Source of the DNA: CBDCFT01 sp965216365 | GTDB lineage: Bacteria > Pseudomonadota > Gammaproteobacteria > Arenicellales > CBDCFT01 | Reading direction: 5' to 3' | NCBI GenBank assembly: GCA_965216365.1 | Contig: CBDCFT010000020.1 | Location: 124,001-188,000 of the forward strand | Length of the DNA: 64,000 nucleotides | Part shown: positions 44,350 to 52,850 of the stretch, piece after piece | How positions within the stretch are numbered: position 1 is the first letter of the stretch | Layout: each line of letters begins with the position of its first letter | Made by a program: the position numbers and the translations under genes | The notes under the pieces: generated by a model | Databases searched by the model: none | What the model saw: the letters and a program-made list of their open reading frames with translations, nothing else | What the model was told of the DNA's origin: nothing

Positions 44350-45287
44350 GCGATGCGTTTACGTGCCGTATGGGTAAACCAAAGAAACGCACATACGATG
44401 AGCGTTACTGTGAGCATGGAAACCACTGCAAGTGCCGAACCCATGGGCCAATTCAGGGTTTTACCGAACTGGGATTGAATAACATTACCGATCATGATAC
44501 CCCGCGGCCCGCCTACCAGGGTTGGTGTCACGTAGTCACCGACTGTCGGGATAAACACCAGCAAGCTCCCCGCGATAACGCCGGGCATGGACAAGGGCAA
44601 GGTCACTCGAACAAACGTCATCCAGGCCGTTTCACCCAAATCCCGCGCCGCCTCGAGCAATGAACGGTCAATTTTTTCCAGAGAAACATATATCGGCAAA
44701 ATGACAAACGCCGCCCAGGCGTGAGCCAGTGTGATGATGACTGCGTTTGGGTTATGCAGCAAAAACTCCAACGGTTCATTGATAACACCCAGCGTCATCA
44801 ATCCCGAGTTAATGACGCCGTTAAAACCCAACACGATCTTCCATGCAAACACACGCAACAGATAACTGGTCCAAAATGGCACGGTAATCAGAATCAACCA
44901 AATGAGTTTGTTTTTCTTGACTCGAAAGGCGATGAAATACGCCATCGGGTAAGCCAGCAACACGGTAAATAATGTCACCAGACCAGAAATTTTTAACGAA
45001 CGAATCAGAATTTTGCTATAAATTTTTTTCTCAAAAAATTGCGCGTAATTGGCCAGCGAAAACGTCTTGTCGAATTCAAGATAATTCTGCGTCCAAAAAC
45101 TCATTGTTACCAGAATTACAATTGGAAACGCCAATGCAACCAGCACGAATAGCATGGTTGGTGATAGTAAAGAATAACCCCGTACCGGCTCGCTGCGCAT
45201 GAACATGGCGCGTAGCCGGCGCGACAGACCGAGGGGCGTAGCCGATTGCGATGACTCCACCGTCTGTGCGGCAACCGGATTATTCAT
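44346..45287 (-). CDS. potB: Polyamine-type ABC permease PotB
   Basis: A 313-residue permease with six hydrophobic segments after an N-terminal extension of about 35 residues. It has the EAA loop LLEAARDLGETAWMTFVRVTLP and the following LSMPGVIAGSLLVFIPTVGDYVTP, which is diagnostic for PotB. It lies downstream of the binding protein gene after 97 bases and overlaps potC by 4 bases (ATGA). Confidence 0.88.
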   Translation of the reverse strand: MNNPVAAQTVESSQSATPLGLSRRLRAMFMRSEPVRGYSLLSPTMLFVLVALAFPIVILVTMSFWTQNYLEFDKTFSLANYAQFFEKKIYSKILIRSLKISGLVTLFTVLLAYPMAYFIAFRVKKNKLIWLILITVPFWTSYLLRVFAWKIVLGFNGVINSGLMTLGVINEPLEFLLHNPNAVIITLAHAWAAFVILPIYVSLEKIDRSLLEAARDLGETAWMTFVRVTLPLSMPGVIAGSLLVFIPTVGDYVTPTLVGGPRGIMIGNVIQSQFGKTLNWPMGSALAVVSMLTVTLIVCAFLWFTHTARKRIA

Positions 45288-45384
45288 CGCAATCGTCCTG
45301 CATGGAAAGATCGCAATTAATTGTTTGAATTAGCCAGAATATCACCTGGCGGATAAGCATCCACCAGGTGAATCGCCGGTTGTA

Positions 45385-46500
45385 TTACAAACCCGCTTTT
45401 ACTTCTTCGAACATCTCCTGCAACGCAGGTTCGTTAGCCATGGGTTCCTGGAAAATTCCGGCTGATAAAACCTCCTCAGGATTTTCACTTAATCCTCGTG
45501 ATGCCAGGTCTTCCGCCGCTACCATCGTGTAAGACTTCGTGTTGGCGTGCCCGTACCCCATTTCCATAATGTCGTACACACCGGATTCGGGACTGAGATA
45601 CGCATCAATATAATCATAGGCTCGATCTATCTTAGCCGGATCCGCGTCGGTCATTAGACACAGACCACACACCCAGGTCATGGCGCCCTCTTTTGGATTC
45701 ATATACTTGACCGGCACACCTTCGGCTTTCAACGATGTATACGCATCGTTCCAGGCGCTGCTCGCCACCAACTCGCCCGAGGCCAGAGACTGTTCAATAT
45801 CCGTCGGGCTACTCCAGTAATAGCGCAATAACGGCAATTGCTGTTGCATCAACTCCCTGGTTTTAGCCATTTCATCTTCGGTCATATTAAATGGATTTTC
45901 AGCGCCCGCCACTATCGCAGCCACCATCACGCCGTCAATCAAACTGTCGGACATGGATAAACGGCCTTTGTAACGTTCATCCCACAACAGCGACCAGGAT
46001 TCCTCTTCTATATCGACCAGATCTTCACGATATAAAACCGATGTCTGACCCCAATCAGTCGGAATCCAGTAGCGATTATTGTCTGCCATCATGCCCGGAA
46101 TTTCCTTTAAGCTGGGAATCACATCCCCCCAGTTGCTTAAGCGCGTTGTATCGATGGGTTGCAGAAGCCCGGCATCGCGCCAAATTGGAACTTTGTAAGA
46201 ACACGGGTGAGTAATCTCCGGTTTGAAACCGGCACGCATCTTGGCAAACGCTTCTTCCTCATCACCAAAAATCGAAAACACAGGTGACTCGCCATATTTA
46301 GCTGTGTAAGCCTTGTGCAAGTCCGCGGCATCCCATCCTTCCCAGGTCATAACAACCGGATGATCTTCGGTTGCCGCGAAGGCGGATTTCCCTATAGAAA
46401 ACATCGCCGTCATCACACCCAGTGAAGCTAATTTTTTATTGAAATCCCGGCGACTCATTTCACCGCTATGCAGTTGATCTATAACTTTATCTTTACTCAT
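45385..46500 (-). CDS. potD: PotD-like polyamine-binding protein with Tat-type signal
   Basis: A 371-residue extracytoplasmic solute-binding protein. The N-terminus has a twin-arginine motif (MSRRDFNKKLASLGVMTAMF) and a cleavage site after SAFA near residue 42, so export by Tat is predicted, unlike the Sec-exported E. coli PotD. The mature part shows VMTWEGWDAADL, DWGQTSVLYR and a final acidic helix. It starts the pot operon, 163 bases downstream of an aminotransferase gene. The ligand is inferred from the PotABC partners and the region. Confidence 0.83.
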   Translation of the reverse strand: MSKDKVIDQLHSGEMSRRDFNKKLASLGVMTAMFSIGKSAFAATEDHPVVMTWEGWDAADLHKAYTAKYGESPVFSIFGDEEEAFAKMRAGFKPEITHPCSYKVPIWRDAGLLQPIDTTRLSNWGDVIPSLKEIPGMMADNNRYWIPTDWGQTSVLYREDLVDIEEESWSLLWDERYKGRLSMSDSLIDGVMVAAIVAGAENPFNMTEDEMAKTRELMQQQLPLLRYYWSSPTDIEQSLASGELVASSAWNDAYTSLKAEGVPVKYMNPKEGAMTWVCGLCLMTDADPAKIDRAYDYIDAYLSPESGVYDIMEMGYGHANTKSYTMVAAEDLASRGLSENPEEVLSAGIFQEPMANEPALQEMFEEVKAGL

Positions 46501-46663
46501 GATATGAACTCCTCGTTTATATTTAATGTGTCAAACTAGCTGTTGTTGCTTTGAATATGATTATTAGAATGTGCTGTGCAGAATACGCCAATGATTAAAT
46601 TCGCGTCAATAAACCCGGATCAAATAATCTACACTGCCGAAAAAACCAGCATTGGCGCGGCCT

Positions 46664-48061
46664 CTAGCCTTGCCAAAGACCTTCGGAACGGAGCTTAGTC
46701 ATGCTTGCTTCAATACCCTCACGCAGTATAGCCACCATATTATCGATCTCTTGCTTGGTCAGTGTAAGCGGTGGCGACAGTACGTTAAGGTGACCGACCG
46801 GGCGTACTATCAAACCCCGCTTCTCGCACTCGTCAGCCACGCGACCGCCGATATTTATCGACCCTTCAAACAATTCTTTGGTTTCCTTGTTGGCGACATT
46901 TTCCACACACATCATGAAACATTTACCGCGAACATCGCCGACGATAGGCAAATCGGTCAGAGTCGCCAATTGCTGTTCGAAGTACGGCCCGACTTCGCGC
47001 ACGTGTTCGCAAATCTTGTCGCGCTCCATGATCTCGATATTTTTCAAACCGGCGCGGCAGGCAACCGGATGACCGGAGTAGGTAAAACCGTGCGTGAACA
47101 TTGCGCCGTCCGCCTGCGGAACGCTAATCACATCGTATATCTCCTCTGACAAAATGGTCGCCGACAACGGGATATAACCGGATGAAATACCTTTCGCACA
47201 GGTGATGACATCCGGTACCAAACCAAACACCGCTTCGGATGCGAAAAAGTGACCCAGACGGCCAAAACCGGTCACCACTTCATCGGAGATATACAATACT
47301 TCGTATTCATCGCACACCTCTTTGGTGCGTTTGTGATAACCCGGTGGCGGCACAATCACACCACCTGCACCCATAATAGGTTCGGCAATAAAACAAGCGA
47401 CATTCTCGGCGCCCAGCTTTTCAATGGCGTTTCTTAAATCGGCTACTTTTTCGTCGCAAAATTCCTCCATCGACATGCCGTCCGGGCGACGATACGGATT
47501 TGGATTCGGTATGTGGTGCACCAGATCAGGCGCGAGATCGAAACCCTGATGATCGAACTCTACGCCGGTCATAGACATAGCCAGATAAGTGCTGCCGTGA
47601 TAACCGTCAGTGCGCGCGATGATTTTCTTTTTCGTCTTGCGTCCGAGCCGGTTGTTGTAAAAATGAATAATGCGGATAGCCGAATCGTTCGCTACCGAAC
47701 CGCTGGCACCATAAAAAACATGATTCAACGAACCGGGCGCGAGTTGCGCAACTTTTGCCGCCAGTTCAGCGGCTGGTGGCGTGGTAACATGAGTGAAGGT
47801 TGAGTAATACGGCATCCTGCGCACCTGATCGGCAATGGCTTCAGCCATTTCTTCATTGCCGTAACCAATGTTTACGCACCACAATCCGCCGATGCCATCG
47901 AGGTAACGTTTGCCGTCAGAATCGATGACATAAGCGCCATCGGATTCAGCGATAACCAACGAACCCTGTTCCTTGAAAACCGAAAAGTCCGTCCACGGAT
48001 GGATATAGTGATCCCTATCCATCTCCCATAAGGCTTTGGTATCGTATGCTGGACTACTCAT
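46664..48061 (-). CDS. Class III aminotransferase, amine/putrescine type (copy 2)
   Basis: A 465-residue PLP aminotransferase, paralogous to 23704-25074. Marks: GGLWCVNIGYGNEEMAEAIA, VFYGASGSVANDSAIRIIHF for the phosphate loop, DGYHGSTYL, LYISDEVVTGFGRLGHFF with the cofactor Asp, and the Schiff-base lysine in VITCAKGISSGYIPLSATI. The start at 48061 is set by AGGGG seven bases upstream. It precedes the pot operon in the same direction and may share its transcript. A role in deaminating the imported amine with pyruvate is likely. Confidence 0.87.
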   Translation of the reverse strand: MSSPAYDTKALWEMDRDHYIHPWTDFSVFKEQGSLVIAESDGAYVIDSDGKRYLDGIGGLWCVNIGYGNEEMAEAIADQVRRMPYYSTFTHVTTPPAAELAAKVAQLAPGSLNHVFYGASGSVANDSAIRIIHFYNNRLGRKTKKKIIARTDGYHGSTYLAMSMTGVEFDHQGFDLAPDLVHHIPNPNPYRRPDGMSMEEFCDEKVADLRNAIEKLGAENVACFIAEPIMGAGGVIVPPPGYHKRTKEVCDEYEVLYISDEVVTGFGRLGHFFASEAVFGLVPDVITCAKGISSGYIPLSATILSEEIYDVISVPQADGAMFTHGFTYSGHPVACRAGLKNIEIMERDKICEHVREVGPYFEQQLATLTDLPIVGDVRGKCFMMCVENVANKETKELFEGSINIGGRVADECEKRGLIVRPVGHLNVLSPPLTLTKQEIDNMVAILREGIEASMTKLRSEGLWQG

Positions 48062-48168
48062 AATCATTCCCCTGTCACTTTGGTTTTAATTTCCACGAAA
48101 CATCGAATCTCGCACATTTAATTACAGGGTATGTTGCATCATGCATTAAACATGACGCAAGTTGAAAA

Positions 48169-48290
48169 GAAAGATTTCTGGCTTTGCTCGAAAAATGGCT
48201 ACGGACGTGCCGCTAACGGACTTAAGGATGGAGGAGCTAGTGCAGGGATGTACGCGTTTAGCGGACCTAAGGACGGAAATGACAAATTAG
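48169..48290. repeat. Dispersed TGTCATTTCG-type repeat, copy c
   Basis: It begins AAAGATTTCTGGCTTTGCTC, carries an inner segment with CCGCTAACGGAC and TTTAGCGGACC as imperfect inverse pieces, and ends GGACGGAAATGACAAATTAG, shared with copy b. It fills most of the 48062-48347 gap. Confidence 0.5.
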
Positions 48291-48303
48291 CCTGCGCCCT
48301 TAG

Positions 48304-48332
48304 AAATTAAAAACGGCCGCGAAGCGACCGTT
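48304..48332 (-). terminator. Intrinsic terminator after panE-like gene
   Basis: On the minus strand AACGGTCGC, loop TTC, GCGGCCGTT forms a 9-pair stem followed by TTTTTAATTTC. It begins about 15 bases after the stop of the ketopantoate reductase gene and should end that transcript before the aminotransferase-pot unit. Confidence 0.88.
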
Positions 48333-48347
48333 GGATGAATCGAGATG

Positions 48348-49385
48348 TCAGGCGTTAGCCGCTTTTACAGGCGGGCTGGCGCTGGACTGTGCCTGTATAT
48401 AAACACCTTCCTCCTGGATTGTTTTATCCAGCAGGCGAATCAACGCGTAAACCGCCTCGAGGCTGGGGATCGGTGTTTCGGTGAGTTTGCCAAACTCCAC
48501 CACCGCGCCGAGCAGGGCTTCAATCTCGAGCGCCTTGCCGGCTTCCACATCCTGCAACATGGAGGTTTTATGTTTGCCGACTTTTTCCGCGCCGTCGATG
48601 CGTTTTTCCAGCGGCAGACGAAAAGTAATACCGAGTTTACCCGCTATGTCTTGCGCTTCCTTCATCATGGACGCAGCCAATGCCCGGCTCGGCGCGAACT
48701 GGCAAATATCCACCAGGGTCGAGTGGGTCAATGCGCTGATCGGGTTAAAGGTCAGATTACCCCAGGCCTTCAGCCACATTTCGGCACGAATGTTGTCTAA
48801 AATCGGTGATTTGAATCCGGCGTCAATCAACGATTGCGATATGACTTTAGCGCGCTCGGATTCGGAACCGTCCAATTCACCCACCGGAAAGCGCATGCCT
48901 TCAATGTGCCGAATTGACCCCGGTTGGGTAATTTCCGCCGCCGGGTAGGCAATACAGCCAAGTATGCGTTCCGGCTCGATTTTCGACGCCAGGATTCCGT
49001 CGGGGTCGACTGCCCGCACCACACGCCCTTCAAACTCACCGCCGTGACGCTGGAAATACCACCAGGGAATACCGTTTTGGGTAGTCAACACGGTTGTGTC
49101 GGGACTAAATAATGTGCGGATTTCATCCACCACAGGTGCGATTTGATGAGCCTTGAGTCCCAAAATAACCACATCCTGCTCACCCACTTCGGCCATTTTA
49201 TCCGTGGCCGCGACACCCTGGGCTACGTCGTTCGTACCGTCGTTCATTTGCAGTTTCAGCCCGTGCTGGCGAATCGCCTGCAAATGGGGGCCACGGGCAA
49301 TCAGCGTGACATCCTGCCCGGAATTGTGGAGCTTTACTCCGATCAAGCCACCGATGGCACCGGCTCCAACAACACAAATCTTCAT
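48348..49385 (-). CDS. panE: 2-dehydropantoate 2-reductase
   Basis: A 345-residue ketopantoate reductase family enzyme, which makes pantoate for coenzyme A with NADPH. The nucleotide site is MKICVVGAGAIGGLIGVKLH, followed by the Arg-rich turn DVTLIARGPHLQAIRQ. The catalytic Lys is in EMWLKAWGNLTFNPISALTHS near 205-225. The C-terminal domain has the helix-rich end and is somewhat longer than the E. coli enzyme. Several paralogues of this family act on other 2-keto acids, and the location beside amine genes leaves that open. It has its own terminator. Confidence 0.85.
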   Translation of the reverse strand: MKICVVGAGAIGGLIGVKLHNSGQDVTLIARGPHLQAIRQHGLKLQMNDGTNDVAQGVAATDKMAEVGEQDVVILGLKAHQIAPVVDEIRTLFSPDTTVLTTQNGIPWWYFQRHGGEFEGRVVRAVDPDGILASKIEPERILGCIAYPAAEITQPGSIRHIEGMRFPVGELDGSESERAKVISQSLIDAGFKSPILDNIRAEMWLKAWGNLTFNPISALTHSTLVDICQFAPSRALAASMMKEAQDIAGKLGITFRLPLEKRIDGAEKVGKHKTSMLQDVEAGKALEIEALLGAVVEFGKLTETPIPSLEAVYALIRLLDKTIQEEGVYIQAQSSASPPVKAANA

Positions 49386-49833
49386 CGTCTCGCCCCTGAA
49401 GTTTTATATAAATTAAGCAATTTAAGCAGTGAATTAATTGTTAAATTTTGCGTCTAAAACTATGAAATGTACACATAAATCATGTTCTAATTGCGTCCTG
49501 AGAATAACGGTGCGAAACCGGAGCCGTAAAATCAGTTTTTTGAATGGTATGTATTAGATCAGCATATCCTGAAAATAATAAAAGCGGGTAGAAACCGGTT
49601 AGATTTTTTTGGGTCGAATTTATCGAGAAACGAAATAGCGGGCGTAAACGCCCTGTTTGGGGACTGAATTTCGGGGGCAAACTATGCACTCTTGCGTTCA
49701 TTACATCATCTGTCACCTCAGCTGTCGAGTAGACGGCTGACCGCGAACGTGCGGCGTAAACACATTTCATTGCTCTCACAATTGTCCGATTTTTGCTTAC
49801 CTGTGACCGATTGCGGTTAAACGAGTCTTCCTT
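49386..49833. other. Divergent intergenic region
   Basis: About 450 bases between the panE-like gene (minus) and the unknown 324-residue gene (plus). It should hold both promoters. I see no clear operator, hairpin or coding frame other than shadows. Confidence 0.5.
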
Positions 49834-50808
49834 ATGAAAGCTGAAACAAACATCCACCATCTGGATACCACTGCGCACGATCCGGAAAACGGAACATTGC
49901 GCGAAATCGATGGCAGGGGGTGCATATTTTACGATGGTTACTGGATACCTTACTACGCGCCACCGGAAGAAAGCCTGGCAGCCAAGAAGAGACTGATCGA
50001 TGCGCTGACCCGGCGTACTTTTCACCACACCGAACCCGGCATCAATACCCCGGGTGGAAAACTTGAGCTGGCGCGCAAAGCGTATAACGAAGAAACCGAT
50101 CCGGCGCGTAAACGTGTCAATGCGGCAATGCTGGCAGGGGCGCTGTTTAATCGCGCGACGGACTTGTTTACCACCATCGTGGAGCTGGAAGAAACCGGCG
50201 TCAAAGTCAGCCACGACAATGAACTCATGCAACAATGTAGCGCCTGCTTCCAGGAAGCGTTGGAGCTGGGCAAGCTGGTCAAACATCGCAGCGGGCATGA
50301 GGGCGTTGACGAATTATGGGGCGAGCCGCTTAAAGTATTCACTCTGCCGATTGCCGACTTCTATCAAAGCCGTTACGTCAAAATTGCGCAATCCATGCGC
50401 GATATAGACATCATCTGCGAACGCGTTAACAACGTGCTGGGGGAAATATATGCGTTCGAGAAAATCACACCGCTCATTCATGAATTCGCCGAAGCAGCGA
50501 AACTCGAATGCGGCACCATGAAAAGCGACGAAATTAACTTTAAAGTCTGGCCGGTATTTGTTGCGGCTGGTGAAAAATTACTCGACTTCGAACCTGAACT
50601 GGCGCCGCAGGCAAGCGCGGAGGTCGAAAGACATGTACGCAAAGGCGCCCGCCTTCTGCGGGAAGGTGAAAAACTGGTCAGTTACATCACCGGTCTGCGC
50701 GTACCCATGCCCAAATCCACCAAGGAATATTTAGCGATGTGCGATTCGTATGCGAAAAAAACGAAATCGCTCGGTTTGAAGTCTTTAAATCGCCTAACGA
50801 ACCCCTAA
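49834..50808 (+). CDS. Unknown 324-residue protein, convergent with GCS2 ligase
   Basis: I do not recognise this family. The start region has GRGCIFYDGYWIPYYAPPEE, a tyrosine- and proline-rich patch, then an extended mostly helical body rich in Glu and Lys. Cysteines occur in QQCSACFQEALELGK (CxxC near 131) and at the end of a helix (AAKLECGTMKSDEINFKVWP). There is no signal peptide or membrane segment. Its last 15 bases overlap the end of the convergent carboxylate-amine ligase gene, so the two 3' ends interlock. It has its own upstream region of about 450 bases. Confidence 0.6.
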   Translation: MKAETNIHHLDTTAHDPENGTLREIDGRGCIFYDGYWIPYYAPPEESLAAKKRLIDALTRRTFHHTEPGINTPGGKLELARKAYNEETDPARKRVNAAMLAGALFNRATDLFTTIVELEETGVKVSHDNELMQQCSACFQEALELGKLVKHRSGHEGVDELWGEPLKVFTLPIADFYQSRYVKIAQSMRDIDIICERVNNVLGEIYAFEKITPLIHEFAEAAKLECGTMKSDEINFKVWPVFVAAGEKLLDFEPELAPQASAEVERHVRKGARLLREGEKLVSYITGLRVPMPKSTKEYLAMCDSYAKKTKSLGLKSLNRLTNP

Positions 50809-51930
50809 CAGCGACTCTTTAACCAACTTATCCACCACCTTGCGCAACGCCTCTTCCGGCAGCGCGCCTTTTTCGCACGCCTTGTTGTACACCTCAATTT
50901 GCCGGTGCGCACTGGTACCGCGTTTGAGTATTTTCCGCGCATGTTTGACTTCCGCCGTGCATTGCAGATAGTCAGCATCTTCGGCAATCAGCTCCAGCAT
51001 TTCATCCAACAATTCCGCATAAGGAACAATCTCGCCACGGCCAAAATCAATCAACCCCTCGTCGATGCCATAACGATGCGCACGCCAGCGGTTTTCATTG
51101 ACCAGCATTCCGACATAACGTCGCCAACGCTGGTTGCTGCGGCGCAGACGATACAACATACGCAGCCAGCAGGCATATAACGCAGCGATACAAACACCAT
51201 CTTCCAGCCGCGTACATATATCCGCGATACGCATTTCCAAAGTCGGAAATCGATGACTCGGCCGGATATCCCACCAGATTTTTGTACCGTCTTCGACAAT
51301 CCCCGCCTTTACCAGTGTTTCAACATGGCGCGTGTATTCCGCGTAACTGTCGAAATGCTCGGGTAAACCGGTGCGTGGCATTTCGTCCCAAACCGAAATG
51401 CGATAAGACTTAAGACCGGTATCCTGGCCTTTCCAGAATGGTGACGACGTACTCAGCGCCAACAAGTGCGGCAAAACATAGCTGGCCTGACCCAACAAAT
51501 CGACACGCAAATCGTCATCGTCAATGCCGACGTGTACGTGCATGCCGCTGATAATCAAACGCCGCACCACGCCTTGCAAATCGTTAGCAAGCTCCTGGTA
51601 ACGCGCCTTGCGCGTGGTGTGCTGCTCTTCCCCAATGGCGAATGGATGGGTGGACGCCGCCATTAACTCCATATCATGCCCACGTACTACGTCGCTTACC
51701 GTCCCGCGCAATTCGACTAGGTGCGATTTCGCCTGTTGGATTGTCTTGCACACCGGCGTGCCGACTTCAATTTGGCATTGCAGAAATTCAGGCGTTACCT
51801 GCTTCTGAAGCCGCCGTTTACACTCCGGCATCAGTGAGCGCGGCGCCTTATGAATCAAGTCGCGCGTTTCAGCATCGACAATCATGTACTCTTCTTCAAT
51901 ACCAATCGTAAAGCTGGGTTCCGACATCAT
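50794..51930 (-). CDS. GCS2-family carboxylate-amine ligase (YbdK-like)
   Basis: A 378-residue ligase of the glutamate-cysteine ligase type 2 family. Marks: TIGIEEEYMIVDAETRDL near the start with the metal Glu residues, EVGTPVCKTIQQA, ISGMHVHVGIDDDD, the long LLALSTSSPFWKGQDTGLKSYR and NRWRAHRYGIDEGLIDFG near 285. Known members form gamma-glutamyl-cysteine only weakly (YbdK) or join glutamate to other amines, so calling it gshA would be wrong. ATG 51927 is an equally good start. An N-formylglutamate amidohydrolase gene ends one base upstream, so both are co-translated. Confidence 0.88.
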   Translation of the reverse strand: MMSEPSFTIGIEEEYMIVDAETRDLIHKAPRSLMPECKRRLQKQVTPEFLQCQIEVGTPVCKTIQQAKSHLVELRGTVSDVVRGHDMELMAASTHPFAIGEEQHTTRKARYQELANDLQGVVRRLIISGMHVHVGIDDDDLRVDLLGQASYVLPHLLALSTSSPFWKGQDTGLKSYRISVWDEMPRTGLPEHFDSYAEYTRHVETLVKAGIVEDGTKIWWDIRPSHRFPTLEMRIADICTRLEDGVCIAALYACWLRMLYRLRRSNQRWRRYVGMLVNENRWRAHRYGIDEGLIDFGRGEIVPYAELLDEMLELIAEDADYLQCTAEVKHARKILKRGTSAHRQIEVYNKACEKGALPEEALRKVVDKLVKESLLGVR

Positions 51931-51931
51931 C

Positions 51932-52741
51932 TTATTTCGCCTGTTGAAAAATAGTTGTATCGTTCAGAACTTCTTTCAGTTCGCCGTAGATGAACGATGC
52001 CCAGTGATCGACGCCTTCGCGATCAGTAATCAAATCCTGTCGAATCTCCAGCAATACGTGGGGCAAGCCCGGCTCTTCGCCATGGGCTATCATGGAGTAA
52101 CCGACCGGCTGACGTGCATTATAAGGTTCATTGTCACCAATACATAAATGCGGATAGCGGCGCAGCCGGTGCAGCAGTGGCTGTGCAATACGCGCGTCGT
52201 GCCCCCATAAAATACCGATATGCCATGGCCGTTCGTGACCGGCAAAGAACGGCGTAAAGCTGTGCACGGAAACCATCACGGGAACGATTCCGGCATTCAG
52301 CTTGCCGTCGATTATCGATGCAACCTGGTCATGGTAGGGATTGAATATTTCCTCGGCGCGTTGCGCCACCTCATCGTCGGTCAACTGGTGGTTACCGGGT
52401 ATCGAAATTCCGTCGCTCACCATTGGAATTGAACTGGGATCACTAGGAAAACGGTTGCAGTCGATAATCAATCGCGAATAGTTCGAACGTATTAACAACG
52501 CGTTCATTAATTTTGACAACTGCCTTGCGACCGCAGCACTGCCGATATCATAAGCCACGTGCTGTTGCAGAATTTCGTCGTTGACGCCAAGCTGTTGCAG
52601 TGAGCGGGGAATACGATTGCTGGCATGGTCGCACAGCAAAACCATCGGCGCATCGCCATGCGGATTAATAATCTCAAACGGCGCCGGCTCATCGGGCGCG
52701 ATGATAGAATGCGCGGGTATCAGGTCAACGGGTTGCTGCAT
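51932..52741 (-). CDS. N-formylglutamate amidohydrolase family protein
   Basis: A 269-residue hydrolase of the HutG/FGase family, which releases formate from N-formylglutamate or cleaves related acyl-glutamates. Marks: VLLCDHASNRIPRSL near 35, HVAYDIGSAAVARQLS, SRLIIDCNRFPSDP, VSVHSFTPFFAG and LPHVLLEIRQDLIT, with several His and Asp residues able to bind metal. No hut genes are in the window, so histidine breakdown is not supported. Coupling to a GCS2 ligase suggests processing of an N-substituted glutamate, by inference. Confidence 0.85.
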   Translation of the reverse strand: MQQPVDLIPAHSIIAPDEPAPFEIINPHGDAPMVLLCDHASNRIPRSLQQLGVNDEILQQHVAYDIGSAAVARQLSKLMNALLIRSNYSRLIIDCNRFPSDPSSIPMVSDGISIPGNHQLTDDEVAQRAEEIFNPYHDQVASIIDGKLNAGIVPVMVSVHSFTPFFAGHERPWHIGILWGHDARIAQPLLHRLRRYPHLCIGDNEPYNARQPVGYSMIAHGEEPGLPHVLLEIRQDLITDREGVDHWASFIYGELKEVLNDTTIFQQAK

Positions 52742-52850
52742 TTATTTTACGGTTCTGTATTCAAATTTTCTTTTCTCTACCCCGATTGTAACCAAGATAC
52801 CAAGCGCACAAACAGACTCCTTGACCTGAATCACATTATCCCCTTTATTC

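Noticed and set aside
49480..50298. Long minus-strand frame of 272 codons
   Set aside because: It lies mostly opposite the 324-residue gene, whose frame has better codon character and a normal start. The minus frame is a shadow.
50794..51930. Naming the GCS2 gene as gshA (glutathione synthesis)
   Set aside because: The YbdK branch is weak or inactive in gamma-glutamylcysteine synthesis, and no gshB is nearby. Its coupling to an N-formylglutamate amidohydrolase suggests another role.
51932..52741. Histidine utilisation (hutG)
   Set aside because: No hutH, hutU, hutI or hutC is in the window, so only the family is named.
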